From Pseudomonas sp. GM80 (GTDB lineage Bacteria; Pseudomonadota; Gammaproteobacteria; Pseudomonadales; Pseudomonadaceae), in the NCBI RefSeq assembly GCF_000282515.1, contig NZ_AKJD01000167.1:1-64000 (forward strand): a stretch of DNA of 64,000 nucleotides, written 5' to 3'. Position 1 is the stretch's first letter. Each line of letters begins with the position of its first letter. Both the position numbers and the translations under genes were made by a program. Positions 51,550 through 59,301 of this stretch are shown one piece after another. The notes beneath the pieces were generated by a model. It saw nothing but the letters and a program-made list of their open reading frames with translations, searched no databases and had not been told where the DNA came from.

Positions 51550-52875
51550 ATGACAACAGCAAAAATGAGCCTGGGCGCGTTTCTCATGAGCAGCGGCCAC
51601 CACCTTGCCGCTTGGCGCCATCCGCGTGCCTGGGCTGGCGGCGGACTGGATTTCCAGCACTTCAAAAAACTCGCCACCACCGCCGAACGCGGCAAGTTCG
51701 ATGCGATATTTTTCGCCGACAACCTGGCCTTGATGGGCTCGCCGGAACTGGGCCAGTTCACCACCGCTGGCGATGTCTTCGATCCACTGGTGCTGCTCTC
51801 GGGGCTGGCAGCGGTGACCGAGCGCATCGGTCTGGTGTCGACGGTTTCTACCAGCTACAACGAACCCTATTTACTGGCGCGCAAGTTCGCCTCCCTCGAC
51901 CACCTGAGTGGCGGGCGCAGTGGCTGGAATCTGGTGACCTCGGCGACCGATCTGGAAGCGCTGAATTTTGGCCGCGAGAAGCATTTCGAGCATGGTGATC
52001 GTTATCAGCGCGCCGAAGAGTTCATCGATGTGGTGACCGGGCTGTGGGACAGTTTTGAAGACGATGCCTTCGTCCGCGACAAAACCAGTGGCGTGTTTTT
52101 CCAGCCGGACAAACTGCATGTGCTCAATCACCACGGCGAAACCTACCGGGTGCGCGGGCCACTGAACATTCCGCGCACGCCGCAGGGTTACCCGGTGCTG
52201 ATTCAGGCGGGCTCCTCGGAACCTGGCAAGGCACTCGCCGCGCGCACCGCCGAAGTGGTGTTCACCGCGCAACAAACACTCAGCAATGCCCAGGCCTTTT
52301 ATGCCGACGTCAAAGGTCGCCTGGCCGGCTATGGGCGCCGCCCTGATCAGTTGAAAGTCATGCCGGGGATTTCACCGGTAATCGGCCGCACTCAAAGCGA
52401 GGCGGAAGATAAATACCAACAGCTACAGGATCTGGTCGAGCCGCGTGTCGGGCTGGCGATGCTCGCGGGCATGGCCGGTGGTTTCGACCTGTCCGAATAT
52501 GATCTGGACGGCCCGTTGCCGGAGCTGCCGCCGAGCAATTCGATGCAGAGCCGTCAGGCGTTGTTCATCGATCTGGCGCGCCGGGAAAACCTGACGATTC
52601 GCCAGTTGTACCTGAAAGTTGCCGGTGCGCGCGGCCATCACACTGTGATCGGCACGCCGAAAACCATCGCCGACACCCTTGAAGAATGGTTCGTCGGCCA
52701 GGCTGCCGACGGCTTCAACATCATGCCGCCGTTCCTGCCGGAAGGTCTGGATGACTTCGTCGACGGCGTGGTGCCTTTACTGCAGCAGCGCGGGCTGTTC
52801 CGCGAGGAATACAGCGGCAGCACCTTGCGCGATCATTTGGGCCTGGAACGGCCGGGTAATCGCTACCGGCGCTGA
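51550..52875 (+). CDS. FMN-dependent monooxygenase of the NtaA/SnaA/DszA (LLM) family
   Basis: The 441-residue protein is a luciferase-like monooxygenase of the NtaA/SnaA/DszA group. It has FDAIFFADNLAL, LVSTVSTSYNEPYLLARKFASLDHLSGGRSGWNLVTS, NFGREKHFEHGDRYQRAEEF and LIQAGSSEPGKALAARTAEVVF, all given here as short landmarks. These enzymes use reduced FMN from a partner reductase to oxidise sulfur compounds or chelators. No reductase gene is adjacent. The start at 51550 lies seven bases after the receptor stop and follows GAGGACAC, so the pair is co-transcribed. Confidence 0.9.
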   Translation: MTTAKMSLGAFLMSSGHHLAAWRHPRAWAGGGLDFQHFKKLATTAERGKFDAIFFADNLALMGSPELGQFTTAGDVFDPLVLLSGLAAVTERIGLVSTVSTSYNEPYLLARKFASLDHLSGGRSGWNLVTSATDLEALNFGREKHFEHGDRYQRAEEFIDVVTGLWDSFEDDAFVRDKTSGVFFQPDKLHVLNHHGETYRVRGPLNIPRTPQGYPVLIQAGSSEPGKALAARTAEVVFTAQQTLSNAQAFYADVKGRLAGYGRRPDQLKVMPGISPVIGRTQSEAEDKYQQLQDLVEPRVGLAMLAGMAGGFDLSEYDLDGPLPELPPSNSMQSRQALFIDLARRENLTIRQLYLKVAGARGHHTVIGTPKTIADTLEEWFVGQAADGFNIMPPFLPEGLDDFVDGVVPLLQQRGLFREEYSGSTLRDHLGLERPGNRYRR

Positions 52876-52892
52876 CCCGAAACGCGGCGCCA

Positions 52893-53345
52893 TCACAACG
52901 GCAACGGACGATCCTGCACCACCCGTTTCATCACCAGCGTTGAGGTCAGGCGCTGGACATTCGGCAGCGTCGAGAGACTGTCGTCGTACAGGCGCTGGAA
53001 CGCCGGCAAATCCTCAGTGATGACGTGCAGCAAGTAATCCGGCTCACCGAACAATCGTTGCGCATCGACCACTTGGGGGATGTCGACCAGCGCCGTCTCA
53101 AACGCCTCGACCGCTTGCCGGTCGCCTTCGCGCAGGGTGACAAAAACCATGGCGGAGAAGTTGAGGCCGAGCGCTGCCGGGTCCAGTTGCGCACGATAAC
53201 CCAGCAACACCCCCGACTCTTCCAGCGCCCGCACACGGCGATGGCACGGCGAGAGACTCAAGCCCACTCGGTCAGCCAGTTCGGTGACCGACAGGCGTCC
53301 ATCCTTTTGCAGCTCAGCAAGAATCTTCCGATCAATTCTATCCAC
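52893..53345 (-). CDS. Lrp/AsnC-family transcriptional regulator
   Basis: The 150-residue protein starts at a GTG (MDRIDRKILAELQKDGRLSV), with AAGG about eight bases before it. The N-terminal helix-turn-helix includes ELADRVGLSLSPCHRRVRALEE, and the C-terminal RAM domain includes MVFVTLREGDRQAVEAFE and EPDYLLHVITEDLPAFQRLYDD. Lrp proteins sense amino acids. It is divergent from a LysE-type exporter gene 150 bases away, a classical regulator-exporter arrangement for amino-acid efflux. Confidence 0.92.
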   Translation of the reverse strand: MDRIDRKILAELQKDGRLSVTELADRVGLSLSPCHRRVRALEESGVLLGYRAQLDPAALGLNFSAMVFVTLREGDRQAVEAFETALVDIPQVVDAQRLFGEPDYLLHVITEDLPAFQRLYDDSLSTLPNVQRLTSTLVMKRVVQDRPLPL

Positions 53346-53495
53346 GCAGTAAAACCTTCCAATCAGCAGCGTCTTTACGACCATCTTCGAGAGAAGATTC
53401 TAGCGGACTTTCATTATTCTTCCTGTATCCAAAAATCTGTTTCAGGACGCAATGATGAAAAAAACAACCTGCTATCCACCGTCTAGGGTGACGTC

Positions 53496-54113
53496 ATGAG
53501 CCTCAGTGTGTTCGCCGCGTTCTGGGCGGTGTCGATCCTGTTCGTCATCACGCCGGGCGCCGATTGGGCTTACGCGATCTCCGCCGGCCTGAAGCATCGC
53601 GTGGTCTTGCCCGCCGTCGCCGGGCTGTTATCCGGCCACTTGCTCGCAACCCTGATCGTCACCGCTGGCGTCGGCACCTTGGTCGCCAGGCATCCGCTGG
53701 CCTTGTCCGCGCTCACCGTGGCCGGCGCCGGCTACCTGCTCTGGCTGGGCGCCAACCTGCTTGCCCGCCCTGCCGCGCCACACGCCGACGAGGGTCAGGC
53801 AAGCGATTCGTGGGCCCGTTGGGCCTTCAAGGGCTTGTGCGTCAGCGGACTCAATCCGAAAGTCTTTCTGCTGTTTCTCGCGCTGTTGCCACTGTTCACC
53901 GATACCGCTGCGCCGTGGCCCGTGCCGCTGCAAATGATTGCCCTCGGCCTGGTGCACACCATCAGTTGTGGCGTGGTGTATTTGCTGGTCGGTTTCGGTT
54001 CGCAAGTCGTTCTTCGGGCACGTCCTGCCGCTGCGCGTTGGGTCTGTCGGTTGTCTGGCTTGATCATGATTGTCATTGCGCTGGTGTTGCTGATCGGACA
54101 GTGGCGTGTCTGA
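53496..54113 (+). CDS. LysE/RhtB-family amino-acid exporter
   Basis: The 205-residue protein has six hydrophobic segments and the family signature ITPGADWAYAISAGLKHRV near residue 20, followed by AGAGYLLWLGANLL and GLNPKVFLLFLALLP. It should export an amino acid or related metabolite across the inner membrane. The divergent Lrp gene is its likely regulator. The ATG lies eight bases after a weak GGGTGA site. Confidence 0.92.
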   Translation: MSLSVFAAFWAVSILFVITPGADWAYAISAGLKHRVVLPAVAGLLSGHLLATLIVTAGVGTLVARHPLALSALTVAGAGYLLWLGANLLARPAAPHADEGQASDSWARWAFKGLCVSGLNPKVFLLFLALLPLFTDTAAPWPVPLQMIALGLVHTISCGVVYLLVGFGSQVVLRARPAAARWVCRLSGLIMIVIALVLLIGQWRV

Positions 54114-54147
54114 TCTATTCTCTGTCCACTGCCCACTGGAATCTTCC

Positions 54148-54621
54148 ATGAAAAGCCCAAGAGAACGCGCTGCCGAAGGCCTCAACGTCGGGGACCGCTT
54201 CACCGTGGTTCGCTGCTTTTGCGCAGACGATATCCTGCAATTTTCGCAGATCTCCCGGGACTACAACCCGGTTCACTGCGACGCGGATTACGCACAACTG
54301 CGCGGATTCAAATCGCCCATCGCCCACGGGCTTTTGACGGCCAGTCTGATCACGCAAATCGGTGGGCAGATCGGCTGGCTGGCAACCGGCATGAGTTTCG
54401 AATTCAAACGCCCGGTGTACCCCGGCGAGCAGATAACCTGCGATTGGCTCATTACTCACATTGATGAACGCGGTCATGCGAAAGCCGAAGTCAGCGTTAT
54501 CAACGCAGACGGCATCCTCGTGCTGAAAGCAACGACAACCGGCGTGCTACCCGGTGAACGGGAGCGTGAACGTTTGAAGCGCATGATCGCTGAGGGAGAT
54601 CTTTCCAACGGGGCGCGGTGA
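54148..54621 (+). CDS. MaoC-type dehydratase ((R)-enoyl-CoA hydratase-like)
   Basis: The 157-residue hot-dog protein has FSQISRDYNPVHCDADYA, with the catalytic Asp and His of the hydratase-2 motif, and SPIAHGLLTASLI. FEFKRPVYPGEQITCDWLI and KAEVSVINADGILVLKATTTGVLP complete the fold. It would hydrate an (R)-type enoyl-CoA, as PhaJ does, or act as a thioesterase-like protein. The ATG at 54148 is 34 bases after the exporter stop. Confidence 0.88.
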   Translation: MKSPRERAAEGLNVGDRFTVVRCFCADDILQFSQISRDYNPVHCDADYAQLRGFKSPIAHGLLTASLITQIGGQIGWLATGMSFEFKRPVYPGEQITCDWLITHIDERGHAKAEVSVINADGILVLKATTTGVLPGERERERLKRMIAEGDLSNGAR

Positions 54622-54684
54622 TGACTCGCTGTGTTTAGGGAAGGTCGCTACGCTCATAACGCTTCGCGACTGCCCGACTTTAAT

Positions 54685-55782
54685 TCAACGCGGCTCATGA
54701 ATCGGACAGCCATTGTGTTCCCCGCGAAATCCGGCAGACATTTCATAGGCGGGTTTGCGCACGCGCATGACTCCACCTAACGGCCGATGAGCCGCGAGAC
54801 CCTGCCATGGACTGAACGCCATGCCATCGTCAATCTCCTGAATGTTTTCGCGACTCCACGCGGTTTGTGGCTCGACCTCGATTCGCGCCACGGTGATATA
54901 AGGACTGAGCGCCTCCGGCCACTCGACCGAGGCATCCTCGATGGGCATTTTTTCGAGGTCGGTGGCGAGTTGCACTTGCATCTCCCAGATTCCGGAGTGC
55001 TGATCAAAATAGGCCTTTACAGCTTCTCGCAGACCATCGGGATTGTCGCCAAAATCCACGTGCTGATGAGTCAATTCTGTCAGCGAGGGTGCCACCGGCA
55101 AAACGGCCACTTTTGCGTAGTAAGGGCCATAAAGCACCGGTACGACGGTGCTGAAACTCTCGCCAAGGATATGCGTTTGCGGGTGGCCGCCCAGACTCTT
55201 CAACGTACCACTTTCGCCGCCGACGGCTTCAATTGTTGCCTCCACACCACGAAGCAATGCAGAAAAAGCCTTCTTTAAACCCGGCGCCTTGTCCGTGGTT
55301 TTCGCCAACAGCTTGAGTGACTTGAGAAATGCCTTGGGGGTGGCGGACGTGAAGGCTTTGGCGTTGATCATCACAAAATCCTGAGTCACCGCTCCTTCGC
55401 TGCCCGGCAAACGAGGGCCTTCGACTCCAATGATCTTTAGCGCCAACCCTCTTGGGGTCGACACCTTGTCATCGAGGATGTCACCGGGATTGGTCGAGAA
55501 ACGCAGAACCACCGGTAATGTCCCTGGCGTGGCGAATGCCCCTTGGGCCAGTGCGGCGGGCAAGTTGTCGAGCACGGTAATGCGCCCTCGCAGCAGGCCA
55601 TGAGCCTTGGCATGGACGCTGCGAGTGGCGTGTGCATTGTCCTTGAACGTGGTCTCTGAAATGGCGTGCAGCGCTTTGACCAGCTCTTCGCTGGTCTGGG
55701 CTTCGTCGTCGGCAATCTGCTCGAAGGACGGCTCGAACGGCAACGGCCTGGAAGTAGCGCTGATTACTGGAAGGTCATTCAT
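54685..55782 (-). CDS. Catalase-family (heme) protein
   Basis: The 365-residue protein belongs to the short catalase-like group. It has AHATRSVHAKAHGLLRGRITV, whose His corresponds to the distal heme residue, then LRFSTNPGDILDDKVSTPRGLALKIIGVEG, TQDFVMINAKAFTSATPKAF and a C-terminal FSPWQGLAAHRPLGGVMRVRKPAYE. These proteins are related to catalases but lack the full length; some are peroxidases and some have other roles. The start at 55782 is chosen because the domain begins there. A short frame lies just upstream at 55866-55931. Confidence 0.82.
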   Translation of the reverse strand: MNDLPVISATSRPLPFEPSFEQIADDEAQTSEELVKALHAISETTFKDNAHATRSVHAKAHGLLRGRITVLDNLPAALAQGAFATPGTLPVVLRFSTNPGDILDDKVSTPRGLALKIIGVEGPRLPGSEGAVTQDFVMINAKAFTSATPKAFLKSLKLLAKTTDKAPGLKKAFSALLRGVEATIEAVGGESGTLKSLGGHPQTHILGESFSTVVPVLYGPYYAKVAVLPVAPSLTELTHQHVDFGDNPDGLREAVKAYFDQHSGIWEMQVQLATDLEKMPIEDASVEWPEALSPYITVARIEVEPQTAWSRENIQEIDDGMAFSPWQGLAAHRPLGGVMRVRKPAYEMSAGFRGEHNGCPIHEPR

Positions 55783-55865
55783 TTGGGTAACTCCGCTCGG
55801 TGAGCCAGCGTCCACGGTGAAAGAAACTTGCCGGCTGTTAGGCTGCCGGCAAAGGCATGAATGAC

Positions 55866-55931
55866 TCAGGCTATGGGCACGACATGGTTCAGGGTGCCAC
55901 CGTGCGGGCCGTCGTAGACGATCGCTTTCAT
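55866..55931 (-). CDS. 21-residue open frame resembling an alcohol-dehydrogenase N-terminus
   Basis: An ATG preceded by GGGAG opens MKAIVYDGPHGGTLNHVVPI, then Ala and a stop. MKAIVY-x-GP is the usual first strand of zinc alcohol dehydrogenases, as in the gene at 1144, so this could be the surviving start of a lost gene. It could also be a leader peptide for the catalase-like gene 83 bases downstream. The good ribosome site favours translation. Confidence 0.4.
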   Translation of the reverse strand: MKAIVYDGPHGGTLNHVVPIA

Positions 55932-56109
55932 GGTGTTCTCCCGTTAGCGAAACGAAGAAAAATCTCGTCTGCTCAGACTTATCTGTCAGGAAGCCAGGAA
56001 CCAATGTTCAATTGATTGCAGCGCATGCCTGACGAACGGTCAGCCGCAGCGCCAGCCATCAAAAACAATGAATTTTGTGAGCACGCCGCTATCTATTTGC
56101 GCGCGTTGC

Positions 56110-56571
56110 TCACTGGGAGGGAGTTGACCGGTTGGCGTGTTCAAACAGCACACCTGCGGCCTCTCTCATGAAAATCTCGACAGTCTTGGGGCCAATCCCG
56201 TCGAACTCGGACAAGCGTTTTTCGAACGCCTGACGATCGGCGCTGGCCGCCACGATATTCGTTACCTTGGCGGCGTATTCATCGTTCAGTTTGTTGGCCA
56301 GCGCCACTAAGCGCGATGCCGTTGACTCGTCGTAACGCACGTAGTGAGCCTGACCGAGCATGGCGACCAGTTGTCGATGCGTGCAACGCGCGAGTTTTTG
56401 CGGGGTGTCTCGCTGATGGTCTTCGACGATCACCTGATACGCCCTCGCAGCAATCTCACCCTGGATTCTTTTGCCCATCAGAAAACTGGCGACCAGCCAT
56501 TTGAACAGGCCTGCTTCGTTCGCACCGTCGAGGTCGATCTGCAAGTCCTGGGCGCTGATGATTTTGGCCAT
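56110..56571 (-). CDS. HhH-GPD-like (endonuclease III fold) protein
   Basis: The 153-residue protein has a helix-hairpin-helix near its C-terminus, LSEFDGIGPKTVEIFMREA, with the G-x-G-x-K/T pattern, and an all-helical N-terminal part with a LVASFLMGKRIQ stretch. The full endonuclease III active site (Lys and the distant Asp after the hairpin) is not clearly present, and no iron-sulfur cysteines are seen. It may be a short DNA glycosylase relative or a DNA-binding protein. The ATG at 56571 is preceded by GGACGG. Confidence 0.7.
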   Translation of the reverse strand: MAKIISAQDLQIDLDGANEAGLFKWLVASFLMGKRIQGEIAARAYQVIVEDHQRDTPQKLARCTHRQLVAMLGQAHYVRYDESTASRLVALANKLNDEYAAKVTNIVAASADRQAFEKRLSEFDGIGPKTVEIFMREAAGVLFEHANRSTPSQ

Positions 56572-56653
56572 TGAACCGTCCACGAGAAATGTAAAAAAGA
56601 ATTTCAAAGACTCAGTGTGGTCTATCCAATCCCCACATCAAGAGTCAGCCACC

Positions 56654-57043
56654 ATGAATTTTGCACGTTTCTGCCAGGCGCTTTCCAACTGGGCCGGCAG
56701 CTCGAAAACTTTTCTCCTGGCAATTGCCTTGATTGCAGTCTGGGGTTTTACCGGTCCCTACTTTCATTACAACGATACCTGGCAACTCATCATCAACACC
56801 TCGACGACCATCATTACCTTCCTGATGGTGTTCCTGATCCAGAACACGCAAAACCGGGACAATGACATCCTGCACCTGAAAATCGACGAGCTGATACGCG
56901 CCACCACCGATGCGCAAAATGCGACGTTGTGCCTGGACAAAATGGGCTCCCGAGACCTTCGCAAGCTTCGCGACCGATACAGCTCGTTGGGTGAGAATGA
57001 TCAGGTCAATCTGCAACCGGAAACGGCCCCGACTGGCGAATGA
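56654..57043 (+). CDS. Low-affinity iron permease family protein (FET4-like)
   Basis: The 129-residue protein has two long hydrophobic segments (about 18-36 and 43-64). The ITFLMVFLIQNTQNRDNDILHLKIDELI motif (key residues F, L, Q, N, Q, N, R, D and K) is the hallmark of the bacterial low-affinity iron permease family. It also has the short N-terminal ALSNWAGSSKTFLLAI. The bacterial members are much shorter than yeast Fet4, and transport has not been shown for most. It stands alone. Confidence 0.85.
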   Translation: MNFARFCQALSNWAGSSKTFLLAIALIAVWGFTGPYFHYNDTWQLIINTSTTIITFLMVFLIQNTQNRDNDILHLKIDELIRATTDAQNATLCLDKMGSRDLRKLRDRYSSLGENDQVNLQPETAPTGE

Positions 57044-57169
57044 CAGCGGAGCCCGACACTTCTGCGGTTTGGCTCTGTCGATTACATACGCATTGGATCT
57101 TTCCATAAGCCTCTGCGGCCCTAGACTGGGTTCAGTCTCTCGGCTCATTTGCAAAGGAAGCTCCAGATC

Positions 57170-57727
57170 GTGCGCGACTTTGATTGCCAACCCGTTTTGT
57201 GCGGCCCCACGTTAAGACTCAGGCCACTGACCGCGAGTGATAGTGAGGGCATGTTTTCGGCGGCCAGCGATCCAGAGATATGGATCGGCCATCCTGCCCG
57301 GGATCGCTATCAACGACCGGTGTTCGAAAGCTATTTCGCCGCTCGATTGGCCACGCGTCAGGCACTCACAATCTTCGATATCGACACTGGGCAGATTGTG
57401 GGGATGTCGAGCTACTACACGCCGCCGGATCTGCCCGCCAGCATCGCCATCGGCTACACCTTTCTGGTGCGGGAAAAATGGGGTGGTGAAGCCAATCGCG
57501 AACTGAAGCAGCTGATGCTGGAACATGCCTTCAGCGCCTACGACACCGTTTACCTGCACATCGCGCCCACGAACATTCGCTCGCAAAAAGCGGCGTTGAA
57601 GATAGGCGCGGTGCATGTGTATGACGCTGAGTTGAACCTGTCCGGGGCGGCTGCTTTGTGCAGGTGTTATGGCGTTACGCAGGCGCAGTGGGCGGCGGCA
57701 GAACATGGGAATTGGTCGTCTGAGTGA
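57170..57727 (+). CDS. GNAT-family N-acetyltransferase (RimJ/RimL type)
   Basis: The 185-residue protein begins at a GTG with AAAGGAAG nine bases upstream. The pattern LCGPTLRLRPLTASDSEGMFSA opens RimJ/RimL-type GNAT enzymes. IAIGYTFLVREKWGGEANRELKQLML is the acetyl-CoA loop and VYLHIAPTNIRSQKAALKIGAV the closing strand. It may acetylate a protein N-terminus or a small amine. It stands alone. Confidence 0.87.
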   Translation: MRDFDCQPVLCGPTLRLRPLTASDSEGMFSAASDPEIWIGHPARDRYQRPVFESYFAARLATRQALTIFDIDTGQIVGMSSYYTPPDLPASIAIGYTFLVREKWGGEANRELKQLMLEHAFSAYDTVYLHIAPTNIRSQKAALKIGAVHVYDAELNLSGAAALCRCYGVTQAQWAAAEHGNWSSE

Positions 57728-57788
57728 ATATCTACCCGATCTGAGTAGCGGAAAAAGAGCAAAGCAGCCCCTCACCGAGGCCGTGCTT

Positions 57789-58100
57789 TCAGTTTCTGAT
57801 TTCGCTCAAAAACGCTTTGATTTTTTCATGCTCTTCAAAGGTCAAATCATAAGTAAGCTTTATTTTCTGAGCGGGCAACGGTTTAACCGCAAGAAGTTTA
57901 TGTAAAAACTGCCACGCTGCCACCATCAGAATCAAAGCCGCCAGATAGGCAAGGAGATAGAAACTGAAGACAAATATAAGTTGCGGGGCATCCTTAAAAT
58001 CCAGCAACGTCGAAAGGTATATCAAGGTGTCGGTGACAACGATAAACAGAAGGATAAAAATCCATAACAAAAGACTCCGCACTCCAGTTGCAACCTTCAT
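57789..58100 (-). CDS. Small membrane protein, 103 residues
   Basis: Two long hydrophobic stretches (about 8-34 and 42-66) are followed by a charged C-terminal tail of about 35 residues (LTYDLTFEEHEKIKAFLSEI). No signal peptide site or known domain is seen. The gene has lower GC codons than its neighbours. It lies 83 bases after the 221-residue membrane protein on the same strand. Confidence 0.62.
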   Translation of the reverse strand: MKVATGVRSLLLWIFILLFIVVTDTLIYLSTLLDFKDAPQLIFVFSFYLLAYLAALILMVAAWQFLHKLLAVKPLPAQKIKLTYDLTFEEHEKIKAFLSEIRN

Positions 58101-58183
58101 ACTTTTTACTCTCTTTTTCCCGAATAACTAACGCGGCGACTCAACAGCCTTTATAGCTCATCACCCTCTTTGCCGTGGAACGA

Positions 58184-58849
58184 TCAGATACCTGTATCTA
58201 CATAGTACCAACCCCCACTCATATCCGTGACACTGGCTTTTTCCGCCTTATCGGGCTGGTATGCAGCCTGCGGCGAATAGATATACGAGGCATAACAGTA
58301 GAAGCACGAAAGATCGATTTGCGCGAACGAAACAGTGCCTTTCTCAGACAGGACACTTATTCTGATTGGGGTTATTCCAGCCTTTTTTGCAGCCGCTCTG
58401 ACCTTGGCAAAGATCTCGTTCCCGTGACCATCGAAGGGTTTGGCATTGTCGCCATCACCGCAGGTAGAGGCAGGCGAGCTGGCATAGTTACCCGTATCGA
58501 CAAGTAACGCTTCACACCAGTCCTGATCCTGAAAATAACCAACCTTATGGTCGTTGGCGGTGGCGACCAGCGCATTTAGCCGAGGCACCATATCGGAGCT
58601 TGTCGAATCAGCCGTTGCGTAGAGAACAACCAAGAGAACGATCACAAGCGCAGCGACACCCAGCAGGAGGTTAATCAAAACTCCAACCAGGTAGGTAAAA
58701 GTTCCCCACAGCGCACGACCCAACGATCTCATGGAGCGCGTCATGACGACTTTGATGCGCCTGCCGGCAGAGTCGTCGCGGTCGCAATTATCCGGGGTGC
58801 GTTTGGGTATCTCAGGGTGGGGGCGCTTGCCTTTTCGCTCATGAATCAT
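58184..58849 (-). CDS. Hypothetical single-span membrane protein, 221 residues
   Basis: The start at 58849 has AAGGAAGAGCAAGG before it. A basic N-terminal region (ERKGKRPHPEIPKRTPDNCD onward) is followed by one membrane segment near residues 50-80 (LVGVLINLLLGVAALVIVLL) and an outer domain of about 135 residues that has cysteines in pairs (DWCEALL, STCGDGD, LSCFYCYASY). The Cys content and topology fit a periplasmic, disulfide-bonded domain. No family is recognised. Confidence 0.65.
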   Translation of the reverse strand: MIHERKGKRPHPEIPKRTPDNCDRDDSAGRRIKVVMTRSMRSLGRALWGTFTYLVGVLINLLLGVAALVIVLLVVLYATADSTSSDMVPRLNALVATANDHKVGYFQDQDWCEALLVDTGNYASSPASTCGDGDNAKPFDGHGNEIFAKVRAAAKKAGITPIRISVLSEKGTVSFAQIDLSCFYCYASYIYSPQAAYQPDKAEKASVTDMSGGWYYVDTGI

Positions 58850-59092
58850 CCTTGCTCTTCCTTGAAAATCCCGTCCTGAAACTTTGCCGAACTGCAGGAC
58901 AAAAAACTCCGCGCCGACGAGTCGGATCCTTGTCACGCGCAGTGGCGGAAGGATAACACCAACAGCTTCCGTTCAAACCGTTCTACAGGTTAGCCACGGC
59001 CTGCAAATGTTGCGGCAAGGCTTCCAGTATTGGCTCTCGATGAGCAACTTCGCTGAAGCACTCACCCGGTGTTTAACCGTTTCTGGACTGGT

Positions 59093-59173
59093 GTTTAAAC
59101 ATCACGTCGTCTCATGCCATATAAGCCACAACACCTTGCGACTTTGCCTACAACTCCGCCAGAATCCGCCGGC
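59093..59173 (+). repeat. Leader element, copy 2 (81 bases, shared with 5524-5604)
   Basis: This plus-strand segment begins gtttaaacatc and ends cgccagaatccgccggc. It aligns without gaps to the reverse complement of 5524-5604 (59 of 81 bases by my count, 39 of 46 in the last part). It lies about 130 bases before a membrane-protein gene that has no relation to DUF6124. A nine-codon frame (MTQEIKDSD) at 59273-59302 ends in TAATG at that gene's start, which suggests coupling. The rest of 58850-59301 contains no other gene. Confidence 0.65.
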
Positions 59174-59301
59174 TTGTGCACTTGGTGGTCCGTCGATAAC
59201 GTGGCGGGTGTCGCTGATCGACACATTTCAGCAGGATCGGTGTTTCACATTCAGTGCGTTTTTAACCAAGGAATGACCCAGGAAATCAAGGATTCAGATT
59301 A

